Of a stretch of 64,000 nucleotides of DNA, positions 54,868 to 62,787 are shown piece by piece (within the stretch, counting starts at the first letter, position 1; every line of letters starts with the position of its first letter). Below the pieces are notes generated by a model. The model saw nothing but the letters and a program-made list of their open reading frames with translations. It did not search any database and had not been told where the DNA came from. The stretch covers positions 2,170,001 to 2,234,000 of the forward strand of contig NZ_CP129966.1 of the NCBI RefSeq assembly GCF_030503595.1, read 5' to 3'. The position numbers and the translations under genes were made by a program. The stretch comes from Corynebacterium sp. P4-C1. Lineage in GTDB: Bacteria > Actinomycetota > Actinomycetes > Mycobacteriales > Mycobacteriaceae.

Positions 54868-55715
54868 CCCAGGAAGAAGCGCACCACACGGTCGGTGGCG
54901 CCGGGGAACCAGATGTGGCCGCCGCCGTGGATCTTGTGCAGCTCGGTGCGGGCGTCGCAGCCAGTGAGCGTGCCGTCTTTCTGCGTTTCGCAGCCGTTGC
55001 GGCGGCCGAAGTCGGCGAAAACACTCGGCACGGAGCGGTACGGTGCGCCATGGCGGGAGCCGCCGTCGAAATGCATGGTGTCGTCGTTATCCGCGTGCAT
55101 GATCAATGCGGGCACTTTGCCCGGGGCGCAGTTGCTCACCGTCGGGTTGTAGTACGCCCCGGCGACGCTCGCCACACCGGCGACGAGATCTGGTGCGTGG
55201 CAGGCCAGCGCCGCCGCCATGCCGCCGCCGTTGGACAGGCCAGCCGCGTAAATGCGTTTGCGGTCCACCTTGTGCATCGAGGCGACATTATTCACCACGG
55301 CGCGGACGAAACGGATATCGCCGCTCATAGACGTGCGGGCGTACGGGGCGCCGCCCCACGCGTTGTCCAAGCCCTGCGGGTAGACGACGATTGCACGGTC
55401 GCCTGCCGCGCGCTCCAGCTGCTGGTACGACCGGGTCCCGCCAGCGCTGTGCTGCCAGCCGCCGAAACCGATGATCACCGGGTACGCCCGCAGCGGGTTG
55501 TAGTTGCGCGGCAGCACCAGCGTGTACGGGCGGACCATGCCGTCGACGGTGACGACGCGGAAGTCCAGCCCCGATTCGGAGAGTGACTTGGCCACGCCGG
55601 CAGCCTGGCTGGAACCGGTGGAGGAAAGCTGCGCGGAGGCCTCAGCGGGCGGGACCGAAAGCGCGATCATTGCGGCGGTGAATGCTGCGCACGAAACTCG
55701 GCGAAATTTTTTCAT
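54864..55715 (-). CDS. Secreted PHB-depolymerase-family esterase (LpqC-like)
   Basis: 283 residues from the ATG giving MKKFRRVSCAAF; a signal peptide ends near EASAQ. The serine elbow is AAGLSNGGGMAA (about residue 157), and the HADNDDTMHFDGG acid region and GGGHIWFPGA histidine region complete the triad. The fold matches extracellular poly(3-hydroxybutyrate) depolymerase-like esterases, but binding domains are absent, so an oligomer or ester substrate is more likely. Two cysteines near the end may pair. Confidence 0.86.
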   Translation of the reverse strand: MKKFRRVSCAAFTAAMIALSVPPAEASAQLSSTGSSQAAGVAKSLSESGLDFRVVTVDGMVRPYTLVLPRNYNPLRAYPVIIGFGGWQHSAGGTRSYQQLERAAGDRAIVVYPQGLDNAWGGAPYARTSMSGDIRFVRAVVNNVASMHKVDRKRIYAAGLSNGGGMAAALACHAPDLVAGVASVAGAYYNPTVSNCAPGKVPALIMHADNDDTMHFDGGSRHGAPYRSVPSVFADFGRRNGCETQKDGTLTGCDARTELHKIHGGGHIWFPGATDRVVRFFLG

Positions 55716-55765
55716 GAGGGGGATATTACGGCTCCGGGACCGCGGTGTCACTTTGGGGGCTCAAA

Positions 55766-55800
55766 GGAAAAATCCCGCCCGCCGTGAAGGCGGACGGGAT
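55766..55800 (-). terminator. Terminator of rpsT
   Basis: ATCCCGCCCGCC (55772-55783) pairs with GGCGGACGGGAT (55789-55800) with one mismatch, and on the minus strand TTTTTCC follows. It ends rpsT transcription. Confidence 0.9.
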
Positions 55801-55816
55801 GGAAGCCGGCAGATAA

Positions 55817-56080
55817 TTAGCCGAGCTTGTTCAGGGCGCGGGCCATGTTGGACTTCTTGTTGGCCGCGTTGTTGCGGTGGAAGACGCCCTTGGTCACTGC
55901 CTTGTCCAGCTTGCGGGACGCGATGCGGAGCTGCTCCTCAGCCGCGGTCTTGTCGCCGCCGGCAACGATCTCGTTGAACTTGCGGATCTCGGTGCGGACT
56001 GCGGAACGGATGCTCTTGTTGCGGACGCGGCGCTTCTCGTTGGTCAGGACGCGCTTCTGCTGCTGCTTGATGTTAGCCAT
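55817..56080 (-). CDS. rpsT: 30S ribosomal protein S20
   Basis: 87 residues, standard length: MANIKQQQKRVLTNEKRRVRN at the N-terminus and FHRNNAANKKSNMARALN at the C-terminus. It binds 16S rRNA. Its gene stands alone with a terminator downstream and a leader of about 190 bases upstream. Confidence 0.98.
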   Translation of the reverse strand: MANIKQQQKRVLTNEKRRVRNKSIRSAVRTEIRKFNEIVAGGDKTAAEEQLRIASRKLDKAVTKGVFHRNNAANKKSNMARALNKLG

Positions 56081-56273
56081 GAGGTACCTCTTGAATCTTG
56101 TCGGATGATCTCGTGCATTCGACTACCTGACTGGTTCTGGGACTACTGCGCCACGTCTTGTGGAGGGGAGCCGCGGACCCAAGGTCCTGCCCGCGGCGCG
56201 CGGCGCACCCGAACAATCAGTGCGAATAACCTGTCATACCCTAGCAGCCGGAACGTCGTCGTCCAAAATCGTC

Positions 56274-56768
56274 CTAGGCCCAGTCGAAGCGCTTGCGCAG
56301 GTGCTCGGCGATGTGCTCGAAGAGGCGGGCGGGAAACAGCGCTCCGCGCCGGCGCAGGTCGGTCTCGGGAACGTAGAGGGTCTTGTCCAGCCGCACCCAG
56401 CACGGCTCACCGGAAGGGTTCCACTCGCCGCATCCGATGGGAAGCCAATTCGCCTCGTCGGCGTGGTCTTCGTTGGCGGAGATCAGCAGCCCCAGGACAT
56501 CGTGGTGGTCGCGCCCCACGACGAGCAGAGCCCTTTCACGCAGCGGAACAGTCGGAATGTTGAACCATACCACTTCGCCGGGTTCGGCTTGCCCGTCCAT
56601 GTCAGGGGCGTAGAAGATGTTGCGTGAGATCTCCCCGGTGGGCACGACGCGCGCCCGGGCGGCACGGCGGCGTTGGCTGGTGGGGGAGTTGCCCATGCGG
56701 TCGTTGAGGATCTCCAGCCCCTGGTCGAGCGCCGTCGTCCTATCGGCAAACCGCCGTAAGAATTTCAT
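56274..56768 (-). CDS. PemK/MazF-like toxin-fold protein without visible antitoxin
   Basis: 164 residues with an AGGA site eight bases before the ATG. Residues about 55-150 show the PemK/MazF pattern: DGQAEPGEVVWFNI, then RALLVVGRDHHDVLGLLIS, and a tail with a conserved arginine (LRRRGALFPARLFEHI). MazF-type proteins are sequence-specific RNA endonucleases. No small antitoxin gene lies next to it; the only close neighbour is the membrane protein gene nine bases upstream, its probable operon partner. The N-terminal 45 residues are an extra, basic segment. Confidence 0.72.
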   Translation of the reverse strand: MKFLRRFADRTTALDQGLEILNDRMGNSPTSQRRRAARARVVPTGEISRNIFYAPDMDGQAEPGEVVWFNIPTVPLRERALLVVGRDHHDVLGLLISANEDHADEANWLPIGCGEWNPSGEPCWVRLDKTLYVPETDLRRRGALFPARLFEHIAEHLRKRFDWA

Positions 56769-56777
56769 TGTGTAGTC

Positions 56778-57470
56778 CTAGAGTTCCAGGCGCTCAATAT
56801 TCGCGCGCAGATCGGCCAGCGCCTCTGGCTCGCCGTTGTGGCGCGCGAAGCGGGTTTGGGCCAGGGCCTGCTGGGTGAGCGCGCGCCAGTGGTCGGCGCT
56901 GAGGGGGAGCCGATTGGCCTGGCAGTAGTTGTACATGCCCAAGCATTGATCGAGAACGTCGTTTTCCTCGGCTGTCATGGTCAGCCGGTCCACGATGAAC
57001 ACGGGAAGGGCCGCTGCCGGTTCGCCGCCGAATTTCTGGATCAACCGTTGCTGCGGCGGAAGTTGCCGTTTCTGGGCGGAGCTAAAGATCATCTGTTGGC
57101 CCATGGCGACGAGACCGAAAACAAAGGCGGCGAAAGCGGCACCGATGCCGGCCAGGACGGCATCGAGGTTGGGGATCACCGCACCGGCCGCGATAGCGAT
57201 CACGGAGATGACGGCGCAGGTCGCCGCCAAGACTGAACACGACGTGGCCATGCCCGAGGTCTTCCGGGCGGGCGGCGCGGGTGCGACGGGCTCGATGAAG
57301 CGGATGAACTCGTCGTAGGTGCGGAAGGTGTGCGCGTTGGTGCCGTCCATGAGCTGGTCGAGGTTCTGGGGCAGCACGAAGCGGCTGAAGTCTTTCGGGA
57401 ACAGTTCGGTCGACGCCTGCCAGTCGCGGCGCACCGGTTGCGCACCGAGCCACGGACTGTTGTCGTTCAT
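56778..57470 (-). CDS. Two-helix membrane protein in operon with the PemK-like gene
   Basis: 230 residues from the ATG preceded by GGGAGG, an excellent ribosome site. The N-terminal 75 residues are soluble ([19 protein letters not shown]), two hydrophobic helices lie at about 77-103 and 105-126, and the C-terminal 100 residues are soluble and helical. No domain recognised. It is divergent from lepA, with 101 bases between the start codons. Confidence 0.75.
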   Translation of the reverse strand: MNDNSPWLGAQPVRRDWQASTELFPKDFSRFVLPQNLDQLMDGTNAHTFRTYDEFIRFIEPVAPAPPARKTSGMATSCSVLAATCAVISVIAIAAGAVIPNLDAVLAGIGAAFAAFVFGLVAMGQQMIFSSAQKRQLPPQQRLIQKFGGEPAAALPVFIVDRLTMTAEENDVLDQCLGMYNYCQANRLPLSADHWRALTQQALAQTRFARHNGEPEALADLRANIERLEL

Positions 57471-57571
57471 TGCAGCCTCCCTTTCTGCTGCATACTTTAG
57501 CGCGTGACGGCGATTGCCCTCCGGCAGTGCGCTCACGGTATGGTGACCTTAGTTTTTCAGGAGGGATGGCG

Positions 57572-59422
57572 ATGGCGAAGACGAGCACCAATTTCGCGTT
57601 GACGACGTTCACGGATCCGGCGCAGATCCGGAATTTCTGCATCATCGCGCATATCGACCACGGCAAATCCACCCTCGCGGACCGGATCCTCCAGTTGTCC
57701 AACGTGGTCGAGGCGCGCGACATGCGCGACCAGTACCTCGACAACATGGATATCGAGCGCGAGCGCGGCATCACGATCAAGGCCCAGAACGTTCGCCTGC
57801 CGTGGACCACGAAGGACGGCCAGCAGACGATTCTGCAGATGATCGACACCCCGGGCCACGTGGATTTCTCGTACGAGGTGTCGCGTTCGCTCGACGCGTG
57901 CGAAGGCGCCATTCTGCTTGTCGACGCAGCCCAGGGCATCGAGGCCCAGACCCTCGCCAACCTGTACATGGCGATGGAGAACGACCTCGAGATCATCCCG
58001 GTGCTGAACAAGATTGACCTGCCCGCCGCCGACCCAGAGAAGTACGCGGGAGAGATCGCCCACATCATCGGCTGTGAGCCGGAGGAAGTCCTGCGCGTAT
58101 CCGGTAAAACCGGCGAAGGCGTGGCGGAGCTCCTGGACAAGGTCGTCGAGCTGATTCCGCCGCCGACGTCTCTTGCCGAAGAGGGGGCCGACGCGCCGGC
58201 CCGCGCGCTCGTCTTCGACTCCGTCTACGACACGTTCCGCGGCGTGGTCACCTACATCCGCATGATCGACGGCAAGCTCGAGTCAGGCCAGAAGGTGACC
58301 ATGATGAACACTGGTGTCACCCACGACATCCTCGAGATCGGCATTGTCTCCCCGACGATGCAGAAGACGAAGGGGCTCGGGCCCGGCGAGGTCGGCTACC
58401 TCATCACCGGCGTGAAGGATGTCCGCGAGACCCGTGTCGGCGACACCGTCACCTGGGCTTCCAAGGGTGCCTCCGAACCCCTCGCCGGCTTCGAGGACGT
58501 GAAGCCGATGGTGTATTCGGGCCTGTTCCCGGTGTCCCAGGAGGACTTCCCGACGTTGCGCGAGAGCTTGGAGAAGCTTCAGCTTAACGACGCCTCCCTC
58601 ACCTGGGAGCCGGAGACTTCCGTCGCCCTCGGCTTCGGTTTCCGCTGCGGCTTCCTTGGCCTGCTGCACATGGAGATCACCCGCGACCGCCTTGAGCGCG
58701 AGTTCGATCTCGACCTGATCTCCACCGCGCCGTCCGTCACGTACCGCGTCATTGCGGAGGATGGCTCCGAGTCCTTGGTGCACAACCCTTCCGACTGGCC
58801 GGGCGGGAAACTGCAGGAAATCTACGAGCCGGTCGTGAATATGACGCTCATCGTCCCGCAGGAATTCGTGGGCGCCACCATGGAGCTGTGCCAGTCCAAG
58901 CGCGGCCAGATGAAGAATATGGAGTACCTCTCTGAGGAGCGCGTCGAGCTGCGCTACATCATGCCGCTCGGCGAGATCATCTTCGACTTCTTCGACATGC
59001 TCAAATCCCGCACGAAGGGCTACGCCTCCCTTAACTACGAGGAAGCCGGTGAGCAGCCCGCCGACCTTGTCAAGGTGGATATCCTTCTGCAGGGCGACCC
59101 GGTCGATGCCTTCTCCGCCATCGTCCACCGCGATTCCGCCCAGTGGTACGGCAACAAGATGACCAAGAAGCTGAAGGAATTGATTCCCCGCCAGCAGTTC
59201 GAGGTTCCTGTGCAGGCGGCCATCGGCTCCAAGATCATCGCCCGCGAGAATATCCGCGCGCTGCGCAAGGACGTCTTGTCCAAGTGCTACGGCGGCGATA
59301 TTTCCCGTAAGCGTAAGCTGCTGGAAAAGCAGAAGGCCGGTAAGAAGCGCATGAAGTCGATTGGTTCCGTCACGGTGCCCCAGGAAGCATTCGTCGAGGC
59401 CCTGTCCACCGACGAGGAATAG
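57572..59422 (+). CDS. lepA: Elongation factor 4 (LepA)
   Basis: 616 residues from ATG 57572; the ATG six bases earlier is only two bases from the AGGAGG site and is therefore less likely. The GTPase starts [10 protein letters not shown] (about residue 25) and has DTPGHVDF (about 93) and NKID (about 147); the C-terminal LepA-specific domain ends with [17 protein letters not shown]. It moves ribosomes back or helps late assembly. Its TAG stop codon lies inside the first of two long palindromes. Confidence 0.97.
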   Translation: MAKTSTNFALTTFTDPAQIRNFCIIAHIDHGKSTLADRILQLSNVVEARDMRDQYLDNMDIERERGITIKAQNVRLPWTTKDGQQTILQMIDTPGHVDFSYEVSRSLDACEGAILLVDAAQGIEAQTLANLYMAMENDLEIIPVLNKIDLPAADPEKYAGEIAHIIGCEPEEVLRVSGKTGEGVAELLDKVVELIPPPTSLAEEGADAPARALVFDSVYDTFRGVVTYIRMIDGKLESGQKVTMMNTGVTHDILEIGIVSPTMQKTKGLGPGEVGYLITGVKDVRETRVGDTVTWASKGASEPLAGFEDVKPMVYSGLFPVSQEDFPTLRESLEKLQLNDASLTWEPETSVALGFGFRCGFLGLLHMEITRDRLEREFDLDLISTAPSVTYRVIAEDGSESLVHNPSDWPGGKLQEIYEPVVNMTLIVPQEFVGATMELCQSKRGQMKNMEYLSEERVELRYIMPLGEIIFDFFDMLKSRTKGYASLNYEEAGEQPADLVKVDILLQGDPVDAFSAIVHRDSAQWYGNKMTKKLKELIPRQQFEVPVQAAIGSKIIARENIRALRKDVLSKCYGGDISRKRKLLEKQKAGKKRMKSIGSVTVPQEAFVEALSTDEE

Positions 59423-59451
59423 TTTTTCAGGTATACCTGAAAAACTATTCC
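59416..59451. repeat. Perfect 36-bp palindrome at the lepA stop codon
   Basis: The left half is GGAATAGTTTTTCAGGTA and the right half is its exact reverse complement, centred between 59433 and 59434. It includes the lepA stop (59420-59422). Its inner 24 bases are identical to the second palindrome at 59462-59485, and the two centres are 40 bases apart. It can act as a lepA terminator in both directions and as a binding site. Confidence 0.95.
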
Positions 59452-59461
59452 AGGTCTGCGA

Positions 59462-59485
59462 GTTTTTCAGGTATACCTGAAAAAC
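59462..59485. promoter_or_regulatory. Perfect 24-bp palindrome abutting the ATPase start, with embedded -10-like element
   Basis: Half-site GTTTTTCAGGTA and its reverse complement; the last base is directly before the ATG at 59486. The central GGTATACC contains TATACC eight bases before the ATG, so a leaderless promoter can lie within the palindrome, and a dimeric protein bound here would block it. Promoter and operator roles are inferred; the palindrome itself is seen. Confidence 0.7.
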
Positions 59486-60691
59486 ATGAGGGCTTTTCCG
59501 CGAGACGACTACCTAGATTTTCTCCGCCGCGTTCACGAACGAGACTTGGTGCGAATCATCACCGGTGTGCGCCGCTGCGGCAAGAGCACGCTACTTGAGC
59601 TGTACCGGGAAGAACTCGTGGCCTCAGGAGCGGACCCGCGGTCGATCCTGACCATCAACTTCGAGGATGCCGCCAACGACGCTTTGCGCTCACCTGATGC
59701 GTTTCTCCTTCATGTTCTCGAGCAGGTCGAAGTGAATTCTGTCCGGTATCTCCACGTCGACGAGGTTCAAGAGCTAGGTGACTGGTCCCGTGTAGTCAAT
59801 TCATTGCGGGTGAATCCCGGTCTCGAAATATGCGTCACGGGATCAAATGCCACGATGTTCTCCGGTGAGTCGTTGACGTACCTCGCCGGCAGGTATATCG
59901 AGCTCCATATGCTCCCCCTGTCGCTCGCCGAGTTCCGGAGATTCAGGAAGGATTCGGGCAGCAGCGCGGAGGCGTATCGGACGTGGATGGATATCGGTGG
60001 GTTTCCAGCGGCAGTGCTGGCTGGGGACCCGGACATCACAGACCAGATCAATTCCAGCCTGTTCGATTCGATCTTCACCCGGGACATCGCCACCCGCGGC
60101 CAGATCCGCGACACCGAAGTCTTCCTTCGCGTGGCGCGCTTCGTTTTCGATAACGCGGGATCCCCGTTGTCGACCAACAAAATCAGTAGCCATTTGAAGA
60201 GCCAGGGCTACTCCTCCTCGCCGGAGTCGGTCGACCGCTACCTAGGGTTGATGGAAGATGCCCACTTGATATACCGGTGCTCCCGGTACGATACCCAGGG
60301 AAAACAGTGGTTGAAAACGAACGGGAAGTTCTATTTCGTCGACCCCGGTCTCCGGACTGCTCTCCTCGGATCGCGGGATGTGAACCGGGGGCACGATCTG
60401 GAGAACATGGTTTACCTGGAATTGAGGAGACGCCGGTACCGGGTCTCCACCGGGCATTCGAAAAACGCAGAGATTGATTTCGTGGCCACGCGGGGCAAGG
60501 ATACGGCTTTCATCCAGGTGGCGTACTCCACCGATGATGCGTCGACGCTCGAGCGCGAGCTGCGCCCCTTGGCGGCAAACGCGGACCGCGCCCGCACCTA
60601 TCTGATCACTGCTGACCGGATTCCTCCCTCCACGGGCTCCGTGACATGGATTGATGCATTTGAATTCCTTGCCGGAGCACCCCTCGACTGA
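59486..60691 (+). CDS. Orphan AAA ATPase with DUF4143 and nuclease-like C-terminal domain
   Basis: 401 residues, ATG directly after a 24-bp palindrome. The P-loop is ITGVRRCGKST (about residue 24) and Walker B YLHVDEVQE (about 88), typical of AAA_14 ATPases; DUF4143 follows with a winged-helix-like stretch (STNKISSHLKSQGYSSSPES, about 228). The C-terminal domain (about 300-360) has the look of the PD-(D/E)XK nuclease fold, with ENMVYLELRRRRYRV, then AEIDFVA and FIQVAYS. The usual catalytic lysine is an alanine in QVAYS, so it may be inactive. Function is unknown; base composition appears lower in GC than the neighbours, and it sits alone between lepA and the hydrolase gene. Confidence 0.85.
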   Translation: MRAFPRDDYLDFLRRVHERDLVRIITGVRRCGKSTLLELYREELVASGADPRSILTINFEDAANDALRSPDAFLLHVLEQVEVNSVRYLHVDEVQELGDWSRVVNSLRVNPGLEICVTGSNATMFSGESLTYLAGRYIELHMLPLSLAEFRRFRKDSGSSAEAYRTWMDIGGFPAAVLAGDPDITDQINSSLFDSIFTRDIATRGQIRDTEVFLRVARFVFDNAGSPLSTNKISSHLKSQGYSSSPESVDRYLGLMEDAHLIYRCSRYDTQGKQWLKTNGKFYFVDPGLRTALLGSRDVNRGHDLENMVYLELRRRRYRVSTGHSKNAEIDFVATRGKDTAFIQVAYSTDDASTLERELRPLAANADRARTYLITADRIPPSTGSVTWIDAFEFLAGAPLD

Positions 60692-60709
60692 CCCCCTTAT
60701 ACTCGGGTC

Positions 60710-61939
60710 GTGTTTTCAACGATCATTCCGCCGAACGCGTCCACCCGTGAGCATGAGTTAAAGGTGCCGTGGGACCGGACAAACTCGGATCTCGGCACGT
60801 TCACGCTCTTTGCGCGCGAGCTGTACACGGACGAGTCCCTTCCGCCCCTGTTGTTCCTGCAGGGCGGTCCGGGCAATCCGGCGCCGCGCATGGTGCAGGG
60901 ATGGATCCCGGAGGCGCTCAAGCACTACCGCGTTTTTCTTCTCGACGAACGCGGCACCGGCCGGTCCGGCAAGATCGACAAGGGCACCCCGGACCTCATC
61001 CGCCCAGAGATCCTGTCGAAATTGCGCTGCCCGGACGTGGTGGCGGACGCGGAAGATCTGCGGCGCCATCTCGGATTCGAGACGTGGGACGTGCTGGGTA
61101 ATTCCTTCGGCGCGTTGTGCGTGGGCGCCTATCTATCGTTCGCTCCGGAAGGACTCGGAAGGGCATTTCTCACCGGCGCTCTTCCCCACATCGGCTGGAC
61201 CCCGGACGAGTATAATGAGATCACGCTGAATCTCGTCGATAAGCGCTGCCAAGAGTTCTACGACGCTGTTCCCTTCGCCGAGGAGAACGTCCGAAAAGTG
61301 TGCGCGCACCTGCAAGAAACAGACGAATTCTTGCCGACGGGGGAGAAACTCTCCGCGAACCGCTTCCGTTTCATCGGCGTGGCGTTGGGCGCAGAATTCG
61401 GCTTCACCATGCTGGCTAACCTGCTGGAATCACCCTTCTACGAACACGAAAAGCGGCTCCGAAAGGATTTTCTCGCCCAGGTCAGCGGCTTCATCAGCAC
61501 GGAGGTCAACCCGCTGTGGCCGGTCGTCCACCAAACCCTCATCGGTTCTTCGGATGCGGTGGGGCAATCGCACCTCGCAGCAGATCCGGCCTCAGCTGAG
61601 TCCTACTATTTGCTCGGCAACCATTTCTTCCGGCACCATTTTGAGGAAGATCCCGCGCTAAAGCCGTTCAGAGCCGCGGTCGAGGAGATGGAAACATACG
61701 ACTGGCCCCCGCTTTTCGACGAAACCCAGCTCGCCAAAAACGAGGTCCCCGCCACCGTCGCCCTCTTCGAGCGCGATATGTTCGTCCCTATTGACCTGGC
61801 AAAACAGGCGGCCTCCGCGATCGGCAATCTCACCGTCTGGACCCACCCGGAGTGGGACCACGACGCTATCTACAACCACGGACAAGAACTATTCCGCGCG
61901 ATTCACGAGATATCGCCCGCCCAGGGGAACGAGGGCTGA
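60710..61939 (+). CDS. Alpha/beta hydrolase, proline iminopeptidase-like (S33)
   Basis: 409 residues from GTG, six bases after TATACT (leaderless pattern). The oxyanion stretch is QGGPGNPAPR (about residue 50), DERGTGRSG follows (about 82), the serine elbow is LGNSFGAL (about 137) and HPEWDHDAIYN near the end supplies the histidine. Family members release N-terminal proline or act on esters; the exact activity is open. The 3' end overlaps the convergent ribokinase gene by 37 bases. Confidence 0.85.
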   Translation: MFSTIIPPNASTREHELKVPWDRTNSDLGTFTLFARELYTDESLPPLLFLQGGPGNPAPRMVQGWIPEALKHYRVFLLDERGTGRSGKIDKGTPDLIRPEILSKLRCPDVVADAEDLRRHLGFETWDVLGNSFGALCVGAYLSFAPEGLGRAFLTGALPHIGWTPDEYNEITLNLVDKRCQEFYDAVPFAEENVRKVCAHLQETDEFLPTGEKLSANRFRFIGVALGAEFGFTMLANLLESPFYEHEKRLRKDFLAQVSGFISTEVNPLWPVVHQTLIGSSDAVGQSHLAADPASAESYYLLGNHFFRHHFEEDPALKPFRAAVEEMETYDWPPLFDETQLAKNEVPATVALFERDMFVPIDLAKQAASAIGNLTVWTHPEWDHDAIYNHGQELFRAIHEISPAQGNEG

Positions 61940-62778
61940 GCGCCGGGGCGCGTGACCGCGAAAGCACCCACCTTCGCCGCGAAACGGGCGGCTTCCACGA
62001 GAGAATCGCCCTGAATGAGGCGGTGGCACAGCGCGCCCGTGAAGGCGTCGCCTGCGCCAACGGAATCGACAGACTCCACACGGGGAGATGCGACCCGCAC
62101 GACTCCGCCGCCATTTCCCACCAGCGCCCCGTCTGCACCCAACGTGACGACGACAGAAGGAAATTCGCGCAACAGCTCGTCCGCACAGACCTCAGGCGAA
62201 GACTTCTTTCCGAGCACCAGCTGCGCCTCGTGCTCGTTGACGATCAGCGGATCGGCTCTTCGCAGAGCTTCCCGGTCCACCTCGATCACCGGCGCCAGAT
62301 TCACCACCACGCGCCCGCGCGCCAGCTGGACCGCCCGCGCGAAACCATCCGCGGGGATCTCGCCCTGCAACAAAACAAGTTCCGCGTCGGCAATCAACGC
62401 AGCATGCTTATCGACGACACCTGCCCCCACCACACCGTTCGCCCCCGGCACCACCATCACGGTGTTCTCTCCGTCCGCCGCAACTGTGATGACCGCCAGT
62501 CCGGTCGGGGTGGGGGATGTCTCGACGGCTGTGAGGTCGACGCCGGCGTCGATAAGCAACTGCTTCGCGTCGTCGGCGTGCGCGTCGTTTCCTGTCGCCC
62601 CCACGAGCGCTACGGAGCTTCCCAGACGCGCCGCCGCGACGGCCTGGTTCGCCCCTTTTCCGCCGGGCGTGATGCCGCCGCCGCTGCCCAGCAGCGTCTC
62701 GCCGGGGTGGGGATGCCGCTGAACGTTAACGGTCAGATCGGCGTTGACGGAGCCGACCACGACGATGTTGAAAGCCAT
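61903..62778 (-). CDS. rbsK: Ribokinase
   Basis: 291 residues from an ATG six bases after TAGGGT, whose TAG is the stop of the upstream ABC gene. PfkB family: GSVNADLTVNV at the N-terminus, GGKGANQAVAAARLG at about 39, and the anion-hole and catalytic aspartate in VGAGDAFTGA (about 245). It phosphorylates ribose or a related sugar. No ribose transporter is in view; the ABC genes upstream look like peptide importers. Confidence 0.91.
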   Translation of the reverse strand: MAFNIVVVGSVNADLTVNVQRHPHPGETLLGSGGGITPGGKGANQAVAAARLGSSVALVGATGNDAHADDAKQLLIDAGVDLTAVETSPTPTGLAVITVAADGENTVMVVPGANGVVGAGVVDKHAALIADAELVLLQGEIPADGFARAVQLARGRVVVNLAPVIEVDREALRRADPLIVNEHEAQLVLGKKSSPEVCADELLREFPSVVVTLGADGALVGNGGGVVRVASPRVESVDSVGAGDAFTGALCHRLIQGDSLVEAARFAAKVGAFAVTRPGAQPSFPWAGDIS

Positions 62779-62787
62779 GCTTTTACC

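Noticed and set aside
59416..59485. The two palindromes as a CRISPR-like array
   Set aside because: Only two units, each a perfect palindrome, separated by 10 bases; no spacers and no cas genes.
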